Positions 8,261-13,850 of a stretch of DNA of 14,272 nt are shown one piece after another. The DNA is taken from positions 1-14,272 of the forward strand of contig VGYW01000213.1 in NCBI GenBank assembly GCA_016872875.1, read 5' to 3'. The notes under the pieces were generated by a model. That model was not told where the DNA came from. It saw nothing but the letters and a program-made list of their open reading frames with translations, and ran no database searches. The position numbers were made by a program, and so were the translations under genes. Every line of letters begins with the position of its first letter. The first letter of the stretch is position 1. Source of the DNA: Planctomycetota bacterium (lineage in GTDB: Bacteria; Planctomycetota; PUPC01; DSUN01).

Positions 8261-8338
8261 GTCCTCGTCCCTCGTCCTCGTCCTTCGTCCTCGATCTTCC
8301 CCCTCAAGTGTGAGAAGCGTCGAGGACGAGGACGAGGG
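8261..8338. repeat. CCTCGT/GGACGAG inverted repeat between convergent genes
   Basis: A CGTCCT-type tract (8261-8294) is followed after a short spacer by its reverse complement. The arms 8269-8283 and 8324-8338 match perfectly over 15 bp. It fills the gap between two convergent genes and could fold into a long hairpin in either transcript. No run of T follows closely, so calling it an intrinsic terminator would go beyond the sequence. Confidence 0.75.
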
Positions 8339-8355
8339 TGGGTGGGCGGATGGCT

Positions 8356-8547
8356 TCACGGGATCTGCTGGGTCTGGACGGCGGTCTGCTTGGGCGCGGG
8401 GGTGGGGGCTGCCTCGGCGGGCTTGCTGCTCTTCGTCAGCGCGTTCCACGCCGCGTGCATCGGGCAGTATTGCATCAGACTACACCCGCCCACCGCGACC
8501 ACCAGAGCGATGGCCACCACAAGAAACCCCAGACTTCGCTTCATCAT
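8356..8547 (-). CDS. small putative lipoprotein with a CPMH motif
   Basis: A 63-residue product I cannot assign to a family. It has a short basic N-terminus (MMKR), a hydrophobic segment (SLGFLVVAIALVVAVGG) and a cysteine at residue 22 in AVGGC, compatible with a lipoprotein signal. The mature part begins CSLMQYCPMHAAWNAL and ends in a Ser/Pro/Ala/Gln-rich tail. A clear ribosome site, AAGGAG at 8557-8552, lies 4 bases before ATG 8547 and 7 before ATG 8544; the second ATG may be the true start. The C-P-M-H tetrapeptide is the same as in the metal modules of the CusB-like adaptor in this window, which hints at soft-metal binding, but the rest of that module (the second Cys pair) is absent. It could alternatively be a bare membrane-anchored lipoprotein with no metal role. 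Confidence 0.65.
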   Translation of the reverse strand: MMKRSLGFLVVAIALVVAVGGCSLMQYCPMHAAWNALTKSSKPAEAAPTPAPKQTAVQTQQIP

Positions 8548-8551
8548 CCAA

Positions 8552-8557
8552 CTCCTT
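8552..8557 (-). promoter_or_regulatory. ribosome-binding site of the small lipoprotein gene
   Basis: Perfect AAGGAG on the minus strand. It is the main evidence that this short reading frame is a real gene. Confidence 0.75.
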
Positions 8558-8657
8558 GAGGCTCACGCCTCGGCTTGCACACTGTTACACTAACGGGACG
8601 AAGAACACGCCACCGGCCCGTTGAGAACGCGAAAGGTGTCGGCCTGGCTCACCTCCT

Positions 8658-8688
8658 GGGGAAACGGGGATTGGGGATGGGGACGGGG
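8658..8688 (+). other. G-quadruplex-capable run in the 8548-8821 gap
   Basis: Five runs of exactly four G (8658-8661, 8666-8669, 8673-8676, 8679-8682, 8685-8688) are separated by 2-4 bases. This meets the usual sequence definition of a very stable G-quadruplex on the plus strand. It lies in the 274-base gap between the lipoprotein start and the E2 stop. I see no other gene in that gap and no convincing promoter. Confidence 0.7.
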
Positions 8689-8821
8689 ATCATGCCTGCT
8701 CGCCAGACATAAGACGGGCGACGGGCAGGGGGCGTTACGCGGGGACATCATCTGTCAGCAAGGCGCGGGGCAGGTGGCCATCTTGGTGGCCGTCTTGAGC
8801 ATCGCCGCGGGCGGGCGGGAA

Positions 8822-10147
8822 TCAGAACTGGAAATCGGCCTTCTCGAGGATCTCGCGGACCCGCTGGAGGAAGCGAACCGCCGTTGCGCCGTCCACGATG
8901 CGGTGGTCGTAGGAAAGCGATGCGAACATCCGCTTGCGGATGGCGATGCCGTTGTTGATGACGGCGGGGACCTCGGCGATGCGCCCCGTGGCGAGGATGG
9001 CCGCCTGCGGCTGATGGATGATGGGGGTGGAGAGCACGGCGCCGAAGACGCCGGGGTTGGTGATGGTGAACGTGCCGCCCGCGAGGTCGGCCGGGGCGAT
9101 CTTGCCCGCCCGCGTCTTCGCCGCGAGCGTCTGAGCCGCACGAGCCAGCTCCACGAGCGACAGGCGGTCGGCGTCCTTGATGACGGGCACGACCAGCCCC
9201 TCCTCCACGGCGACGGCCACGCCGAGGTGGATGCGGTACTTCAGGAGGATGCCCTTGTCGGTCCACTCGGAGTTCAGTTCGGGATGGTCCTTCAGTGCGC
9301 GGGCGACGGCGCTGAGGACGAATGGGGTGAATGTGAGCTTGACGCCTTGCTCCTCGAGGGCGCCCCGCCACTGGTCCTTGAGCGCGGCCACGGCGGTCAT
9401 ATCAACCTCGGCCACGGTGGTGACGTGTGGGGCGACGCTCTTGCTGCGCACCATGTGCTCGGCGATGGCGCGGCGCATGGGCGACAGGGGCACGAGCTCC
9501 TCGTCCACGTCGGGCCGGCGCGGTCCGCGCGCCGGGGCCGGAGGTGGTGGGTGTTGGGTGTCAGGTGTTGGGGGTTGCGCGGCGGGAGCGAGTGCGCGCT
9601 CGATGTCTTCGCGGGTGATGCGGCCGAGGCGGCCGGTGCCTTCGACCGCTCGGAGGTCCACGCCTGACTCGCGGGCGAAGCGGCGGACGGCAGGCGAAGC
9701 GTAGACGCCCAGCGCCTCGGTGCTCAGTGCCTCCGGGGCAGCGGTCAGGGGAGCAGGGGGCGAGGGGCGGGCACCCTCACCCCTGTCCCTCTCCCCAGGG
9801 GAGAGGGGGGGAGGGGGCGAGGGGGGAGGCGGCACAGGCTTGGGTTGAGCGGGAGCCTTCTTCGGCTCTTCACTCCGCACTCCGAACTCCGCACTCGGCA
9901 TTCCCTCGCCCCTGGCGCCCACGACGGCGATCCGTTGGCCGACCTCCACTGTCTCGCCCTCCCGCGCCAGGGCATTGAGGAGGACGCCGGCCGAGGGCGA
10001 GGGGACCTCGACGTTTATCTTGTCGGTCTCGATCTCGACGAGCGGCTCGTCGGCCTCGACGGGGTCGCCTGGGTGCTTGAGCCACGAGAGGATTTTCCCC
10101 TCGGCCACCGATTCGCCCATGTGCGGCATCACGACGTCTGTGGGCAT
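8822..10147 (-). CDS. 2-oxo-acid dehydrogenase complex E2 (dihydrolipoamide acyltransferase)
   Basis: Core acyltransferase that moves the acyl group from E1 through its lipoyl arm to coenzyme A; cytoplasmic; 441 residues. An N-terminal lipoyl domain (about 1-78) carries K43 in the EIETDKINVEV motif. A peripheral-subunit-binding domain lies at about 148-188 (VYASPAVRRFARESGVDL...GRITREDIERAL). The catalytic domain runs from about 220 to the end, with H415 and D419 in YDHRIVDG. ATG 10147 follows the E1 beta stop by 12 bases, with GGAG upstream. Both interdomain linkers contain translated dispersed repeats: residues 83-94 (MPSAEFGVRSEE), about 105-126 (PPPLSPGERDRGEG) and 191-202 (PPTPDTQHPPP). 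The acyl substrate (pyruvate, branched-chain or acetoin-derived) is not decided by this sequence. Confidence 0.94.
   Translation of the reverse strand: MPTDVVMPHMGESVAEGKILSWLKHPGDPVEADEPLVEIETDKINVEVPSPSAGVLLNALAREGETVEVGQRIAVVGARGEGMPSAEFGVRSEEPKKAPAQPKPVPPPPSPPPPLSPGERDRGEGARPSPPAPLTAAPEALSTEALGVYASPAVRRFARESGVDLRAVEGTGRLGRITREDIERALAPAAQPPTPDTQHPPPPAPARGPRRPDVDEELVPLSPMRRAIAEHMVRSKSVAPHVTTVAEVDMTAVAALKDQWRGALEEQGVKLTFTPFVLSAVARALKDHPELNSEWTDKGILLKYRIHLGVAVAVEEGLVVPVIKDADRLSLVELARAAQTLAAKTRAGKIAPADLAGGTFTITNPGVFGAVLSTPIIHQPQAAILATGRIAEVPAVINNGIAIRKRMFASLSYDHRIVDGATAVRFLQRVREILEKADFQF
9544..9577 (+). repeat. GGTGTTGGG-type repeat in the second E2 linker
   Basis: A G/T-rich tract of imperfect units (GGTGGGTGTTGGGTGTC, then AGGTGTTGGGGG) encodes the Pro/Thr-rich PPTPDTQHPPPP between the subunit-binding and catalytic domains of E2. 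I recall this type of sequence as a dispersed repeat in other genomes, which needs a genome count. Confidence 0.6.
9752..9829 (+). repeat. CTCTCCCC-A-GGGGAGAG palindrome in the first E2 linker
   Basis: Perfect 10-bp arms 9787-9796 and 9798-9807 around one base, flanked by GGGGCGA-like G-rich tracts. Translated in frame as PPPLSPGERDRGEGARP. This is the LSPGER type of dispersed palindrome that I recall from many large bacterial genomes; the recall is from memory. Confidence 0.75.
9868..9905 (+). repeat. ACTCCGCACTC-family repeat in the first E2 linker
   Basis: Repeated CACTCCGCACTCCGAACTCCGCACTCGG units, read as PSAEFGVRSEE on the coding strand just after the lipoyl domain. A second copy of the family lies at 11294-11315, immediately after the E1 alpha stop. 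Confidence 0.7.
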
Positions 10148-10159
10148 GGGAGGGCTCCG

Positions 10160-11149
10160 TCAGGTGTCCAGGCGAAGGGCCTTGCGAACGGCGGCGGCGA
10201 TCTTCGCGGGGTTCGGCAGGTGGGCCTCTTCGAGGGCGGGGGCGAAGGGGATGGGCGTGTCTTGGCTCCCAACCCGCACGATTGGCCCGTCGAGGGAGTC
10301 AATCGCCTCCTCTGCGAGGATGGCGGCGACCTCGGCGCCGAAGCCGCAGGAGAGCCAGTCCTCGTGCGCGACGACGGCGCGGCCCGTCTTCCGCACGGTG
10401 TCGAGGACGGCCTGCCTGTCGAGCGGGACGAGGCTGCGGAGGTCGAGCACCTCGGCGCTCAGGCCGTCCTTCGCCAGCGCGTCGGCCGCGGCGAGGGCGT
10501 GGTGGACTGCTGAGCCGTAGGCGATGATGCTCGCGTCGCGTCCTTCGCGCACGAGTCGTGCCTTGCCGAGCGGCGTGGCCCAATCGCCTTCGGGCACCTC
10601 GCCCTTGATGCGGCGGTAGAGGAACTTGTTCTCGAAGTAGAGCACGGGGTCGTCGTCGCGGATGGCGGCCTTGAGGAGGCCCTTGGCATCATCGGGGAAC
10701 GCTGGGGCGACGACCTTGATGCCGGGCGTGTGGCAGAACCAGCCCTCGGGGTTCTGCGAGTGGTAGGGTCCGCCGCGTACGCCGCCGCCCGAGGGCGCGC
10801 GGACGACGATGGGGCAGCTCACCCGCCCGTCGTAGCGGTAGCGGAGCGTGCCCGCCTGGTTGCAGATCTGGTCGAAGCCGCACGAGATGAAGTCGGCGAA
10901 CTGCATCTCGGCGACGGGGCGAAAGCCCATGATGGCCGCGCCGATGGCCGCGCCGACGATGAGCGACTCGCTTATCGGGGTATCGAGGCAGCGGAAGAAG
11001 CCGAACCTCTCGACGAAGCCCTTTGTTACCCCAAAGGCCCCGCCGTAGGCCCCAACGTCCTCACCGAGCACGAACACCCGCTCGTCGCGCTCCATCTCCT
11101 CGCGGAGTGCGTCGGAGATCGCCTGGATGTAGGTGATTTCAGCCATCAT
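10160..11149 (-). CDS. 2-oxo-acid dehydrogenase complex E1 beta subunit
   Basis: Beta subunit of the thiamine-diphosphate-dependent decarboxylase that feeds the E2 core; 329 residues from ATG 11149, close to the usual 325-330. The frame is open further upstream to 11182, but that stretch (VPGVPFHR) is translated intergenic repeat. ATG 11146, 11149 and 11155 are all possible; AGGA lies 5 bases before 11149. Recognisable elements are ALREEMERDERVFVLGEDVG at the N-terminus, DTPISESLIVGAAIGAA with the Glu that activates the cofactor, MQFADFI, and the C-terminal transketolase domain (LRSLVPLD, HEDWLSCGFGAEVAA). The segment VLYFENKFLYRRIKGEVPEGDW resembles branched-chain-type E1 beta proteins, but this is a hint rather than proof of substrate. 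It is separated from E1 alpha by a 163-base gap containing a long inverted repeat. Confidence 0.93.
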   Translation of the reverse strand: MMAEITYIQAISDALREEMERDERVFVLGEDVGAYGGAFGVTKGFVERFGFFRCLDTPISESLIVGAAIGAAIMGFRPVAEMQFADFISCGFDQICNQAGTLRYRYDGRVSCPIVVRAPSGGGVRGGPYHSQNPEGWFCHTPGIKVVAPAFPDDAKGLLKAAIRDDDPVLYFENKFLYRRIKGEVPEGDWATPLGKARLVREGRDASIIAYGSAVHHALAAADALAKDGLSAEVLDLRSLVPLDRQAVLDTVRKTGRAVVAHEDWLSCGFGAEVAAILAEEAIDSLDGPIVRVGSQDTPIPFAPALEEAHLPNPAKIAAAVRKALRLDT

Positions 11150-11160
11150 AGCCATCCTGT

Positions 11161-11276
11161 GGAAAGGGACCCCAGGGACCACAGGGACCCCAGGGACCTA
11201 CGGGACGCAGCCAGCGGCCACAGCCCCGCCGACCCTTAGGTCCCTGTGGTCCCTGGGGTCCCTGTTGTCCCTTTCC
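11161..11276. repeat. GGGACCCCAGGGACC inverted repeat between E1 alpha and E1 beta
   Basis: Positions 11166-11189 and 11239-11262 are perfect 24-bp inverted copies around a 49-base loop. Both arms consist of tandem GGGACC units, and 11191-11200 also pairs with 11237-11246. In the minus-strand operon transcript this would form a very stable hairpin just ahead of the E1 beta start, where it could affect expression of E1 beta and E2 relative to E1 alpha. That regulatory role is inference. Confidence 0.9.
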
Positions 11277-11293
11277 CGGCATCGCTCTCTCCT

Positions 11294-11315
11294 GGCACTC
11301 CACACTCCGCACTCA
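11294..11315 (+). repeat. ACTCCGCACTC-family repeat at the E1 alpha stop
   Basis: GCACTCCACACTCCGCACTC followed by A; its reverse complement begins with the E1 alpha stop codon itself (TGAGTGCGGAGTG). Same family as 9868-9905. Confidence 0.65.
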
Positions 11316-12272
11316 CCCAAACACATTGGTCTCGGCCTCCGCCGCGGCCGGATCGGGACTCTTCTCCGCGAAGTCAACGGCGTCGGCGACGACGGACTTC
11401 GCCTGCTCGGCTACCTGCTGGCGGGTCTCATCGCCCAAGATGCGCTTCTCGCGGAGATACATCTCGTAGCGGGGGATCGGGTCGCGGCTCTTCCACTCGA
11501 CGAACTCCTCGTCCGTGCGGTACATGGCGACGTCGTGCTCGGAGTGGCCGTGCCAGCGGTAGGTCATGCACTCGAGGAGCGTTGGGCCGGCGCCGGTGCG
11601 GGCGCGGTAGAGGGCCTCGCGCATCGTGTGCCAGACGGCCAACACGTCGTTGCCGTCAACCACCTTGCCCGCGAAGCCGTAGCCTGCGGCGCGGTCGGCC
11701 ACGTGGTCGCAGGCCATCTGGAGGTGGAGCGGGGTGGAGTAGGCGTATTGGTTGTTCTCGCAGACGAAGATGCAGGGGAGTCGGTGGACGCCTGCGAAGT
11801 TGAGCGCCTCGTGGAAGTCGCCGCGAGCGGCGGCGCCTTCGCCGAAGTAGCTCACGGCCACGTGGGGCTGATGCCGCATCTTGAAGGCGAGGGCCGCGCC
11901 GGTCGTCACGCATATCTGCGCGCCCAGCATGCTCGTGGTGCCGAAGACGTTCAGCTCGGGCTCCCCCGCGTGCAGGGCCGAGTCCTTGCCGCCCGAGAGC
12001 CCCGTCGCCCGCCCGTAGAGCTGGGCCATGATGGCGCGCGGCGAGACGCCCTTGACCAGGAACACCCCGACGTCCCGGTGCGCGGGGGCTACAAAGTCCT
12101 CATCTTCCAGGCCGTAGCAGGTGCCGATGCAGATGGCCTCCTGGCCGATGCCGGAGAAGACGCCCGCCTGGACGCGTCCCTGTTTGTAGAGGGTGGAGAC
12201 ACGCTCCTCGAATGTGCGGCTGAGGACCATGTAGTAGTAGAGGTCGAGCAGTTCGCCGGGGCGGAGTTCCAC
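11313..12272 (-). CDS. 2-oxo-acid dehydrogenase complex E1 alpha subunit
   Basis: Alpha subunit of the thiamine-diphosphate-dependent decarboxylase; 319 residues, normal for bacterial alpha2beta2 E1. The start is GTG 12272, three bases after the stop of the preceding gene, with AAGGGG in the overlapping upstream sequence. The cofactor-binding region is clear: YFGEGAAARGDFHEALNFA followed by ENNQYAYST (the GDG...NN motif with Glu in place of Asp). Also seen are the FSGIGQEAICIG segment, HRDVGVFLVKG, GGKDSALH and the active-site loop YRWHGHSEHDVAMYR. The loop is closer to pyruvate/acetoin-type than to classic branched-chain E1 alpha, while E1 beta hints the other way, so substrate is left open. 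Translational coupling to the small upstream gene is likely. Confidence 0.94.
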   Translation of the reverse strand: MELRPGELLDLYYYMVLSRTFEERVSTLYKQGRVQAGVFSGIGQEAICIGTCYGLEDEDFVAPAHRDVGVFLVKGVSPRAIMAQLYGRATGLSGGKDSALHAGEPELNVFGTTSMLGAQICVTTGAALAFKMRHQPHVAVSYFGEGAAARGDFHEALNFAGVHRLPCIFVCENNQYAYSTPLHLQMACDHVADRAAGYGFAGKVVDGNDVLAVWHTMREALYRARTGAGPTLLECMTYRWHGHSEHDVAMYRTDEEFVEWKSRDPIPRYEMYLREKRILGDETRQQVAEQAKSVVADAVDFAEKSPDPAAAEAETNVFG

Positions 12273-12275
12273 GGC

Positions 12276-12656
12276 TCACCCCTTCTCGGAATCCGCGTCG
12301 GAGACGCGGGCTACTTCTTCATCCTCGCGGAAGACGCGGATGGTGGCGTCGCGCGGGAGCGCGAGGCCGGCGGCGACCTCGATGGCCTTGAAGATGCCAG
12401 GCGGCACGGGGCAGGCGAAGTGCGGCAGCTCGCCGCAGAGGTCCATGACCTGCGACCTCTTCGACCTGTCGGGCTTGTCGCAGGGGCCGACCTCGGCCCA
12501 GGCGTCGAGGCTGAGGGCTTCGAGGCGCCTGCGGATGCGCGACACGTCGGGGCAATTGCTCTGAACCTTCAGCCGCACGTGGCGGCGGTCGCCGCTCGTC
12601 GCCTCCACGGTTGTCTTGAACCCGCAGATGCCGGCGTAGATTTCCGCCCGGGCCAT
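12276..12656 (-). CDS. small Cys-rich protein, DUF6951-like
   Basis: A 126-residue soluble protein of unknown function. It resembles, from memory, the DUF6951 family of anaerobes and archaea, in which the AEIYAGICGFKTTVEA start and the HFACPVPPGIFKAIEVAAGLALPRDATI end are typical. Five cysteines are present: C11 (GICGF), C35 (SNCPDV), C59, C74 and C82. C11, C35 and C82 lie in the parts I consider conserved, and could bind a metal or cluster. ATG 12656 is chosen because GAGGAG lies 7 bases upstream; the longer reading from GTG 12671 would start inside that ribosome site. The last about 18 residues are charged and look dispensable. Its stop is 3 bases before the E1 alpha start, so it is probably co-translated with the complex. 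Confidence 0.8.
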   Translation of the reverse strand: MARAEIYAGICGFKTTVEATSGDRRHVRLKVQSNCPDVSRIRRRLEALSLDAWAEVGPCDKPDRSKRSQVMDLCGELPHFACPVPPGIFKAIEVAAGLALPRDATIRVFREDEEVARVSDADSEKG

Positions 12657-12663
12657 GGCTATT

Positions 12664-12669
12664 CTCCTC
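12664..12669 (-). promoter_or_regulatory. ribosome-binding site fixing the start of the DUF6951-like gene
   Basis: GAGGAG, 7 bases before ATG 12656. It overlaps the first codons of the alternative GTG 12671 start and so argues against it. Confidence 0.7.
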
Positions 12670-12713
12670 ACACCCCTCGACTATGACACGCGTGAGAGAT
12701 GCGTATCGGGAGG

Positions 12714-12784
12714 GGATGAATGGATGACTGGATGGGTGGATGGGTGTCAGACAACCATCCATTCATCCATCCATCCAATCATCC
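12714..12784. repeat. ATGGATGG inverted repeat in the 12657-12823 gap
   Basis: A GGATGAATGGATGACTGGATGG-type arm at 12714-12746 is followed after about 8 bases by an imperfect reverse complement at 12755-12784 made of CCATCCAT units. The predicted hairpin lies in the transcript between the dehydrogenase gene and the small Cys-rich gene. I see no further gene in this 167-base gap. Confidence 0.8.
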
Positions 12785-12823
12785 GCTTCGGTTGCGGCCA
12801 ATGGCCGCGTCAATCTCACCACC

Positions 12824-13834
12824 TCATGCGCTTCTCAGCTTTCGGCACACGGCGTCGGCGACCTCGCTCGTCGTGGCCTTGCCGCCGAGGTCAGGGGTCC
12901 GCGACGCCGGGTCGGGGAGAATGGCGTGAACTGCGGCCTCGACGCGAGCCGCCTCGGTGGCTCGGCCTATGTGGCGGAGCATGAGCGCGGCGGTGAGGAT
13001 GGCGGCGAGGGGGTTTGCGCGCCCCGTGCCCGCGATGTCGGGCGCCGAGCCGTGGACGGCCTCGAAGACGGCGCAGGCGTCGCCAACGTTCATCCCCGCC
13101 GCCAGCCCTGGCCCGCCGGCCAGGCCCGCGCAGAGGTCCGACACGATGTCGCCCACAAGGCTGTCGGTGAGCAGCACGTCGAAGCGCGACGGGTCGGTGA
13201 CGAGTTGGAGGCAGGCGTTGTCGAGGATGAGCTCCTCGAAGGCAACGTCGGGCCAGTCCTTCGCGGCGTCGCGCGCGCAGGTGAGGAAGAGGCCGTCGGT
13301 GAGCTTCATGATGTTGGCCTTGTGGAGGACGGTCACTTTGCGGCGGCCCCACTGTCGGGCGAAGTCGAAGGCGAAGCGCGCGATACGGCGGCTCGCCTGC
13401 TCGGTAGTCACCTTCACTGTCTCCACGATGCCTGGCAGGAGCTCGTGCTCGATGCCGGCGTAGAGGCCCTCGGTGTTCTCGCGCACCACCACGACGTCCA
13501 CGTCTGAGTAACGGCAGGGGACGCCTGGGCGGGTCTTCACCGGCCGCACGCCCGCGTAGAGGTCGAGCTTCTTGCGGAGCGCGACGTTGACGCTGCGGAA
13601 TCCGCAGCCGACGGGGGTGGTCACAGGCCCCTTGAGTGCGACGCGGTTGCGCCGCACGGATTCCAGGAGCGCCTCGGGCAGGAACTCGCCGGTCTCGTTG
13701 CAGGCCTGCTGGCCGGCGGGATAGCGCTCCCACTGCACGTCGGGGCAGAGGGCCTCGACCACGCGCGCCGCCGCGCCGATGACCTCGGGGCCGATGCCGT
13801 CGCCGGGAATGAGCGTGATTGTCGTTTCGCCCAC
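12824..13834 (-). CDS. NAD-type isocitrate/isopropylmalate dehydrogenase family enzyme, probably isocitrate dehydrogenase
   Basis: Oxidative decarboxylase of a 2-hydroxy acid, most likely isocitrate to 2-oxoglutarate with NAD; cytoplasmic; 336 residues, the usual length. The chosen start is GTG 13834 after AGGGAG. The frame continues to ATG 13912, but those 26 extra residues are translated repeat. Family features from the chosen start: LIPGDGIGPEV (8-18); substrate-binding S81, N83, R87 in RSVNVALRKKLDLYAGVRP, with R97 and R118; Y125 in RENTEGLYAGIEH; K172 in LHKANIMKLTDG; the metal-binding Asp cluster in LLTDSLVGDIVSDL; and EAVHGSAPDIAGTGRANP near the cofactor site. The SVN-x2-LRKKLDLYA context is that of NAD-dependent isocitrate dehydrogenases of the mitochondrial type; homoisocitrate or isopropylmalate cannot be strictly excluded. 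It heads the right block, 167 bases before the next gene. Confidence 0.9.
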   Translation of the reverse strand: MGETTITLIPGDGIGPEVIGAAARVVEALCPDVQWERYPAGQQACNETGEFLPEALLESVRRNRVALKGPVTTPVGCGFRSVNVALRKKLDLYAGVRPVKTRPGVPCRYSDVDVVVVRENTEGLYAGIEHELLPGIVETVKVTTEQASRRIARFAFDFARQWGRRKVTVLHKANIMKLTDGLFLTCARDAAKDWPDVAFEELILDNACLQLVTDPSRFDVLLTDSLVGDIVSDLCAGLAGGPGLAAGMNVGDACAVFEAVHGSAPDIAGTGRANPLAAILTAALMLRHIGRATEAARVEAAVHAILPDPASRTPDLGGKATTSEVADAVCRKLRSA

Positions 13835-13850
13835 GCTGCTCCCTCTTATC

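Noticed and set aside
8621..9667. Plus-strand open frame opposite the E2 gene.
   Set aside because: Shadow of the acyltransferase domain; no ribosome site or homology visible, while the minus strand has the intact DHRIVDG active site.
8822..12272. Firm naming of the complex as pyruvate, branched-chain or acetoin dehydrogenase.
   Set aside because: E1 beta has branched-chain-like segments but the E1 alpha loop HGHSEHD is more pyruvate/acetoin-like; substrate cannot be decided by eye.
11133..12686. 517-codon plus-strand open frame opposite E1 alpha and the small Cys-rich gene.
   Set aside because: It crosses an intergenic inverted repeat and two recognised minus-strand genes, and shows no family motif.
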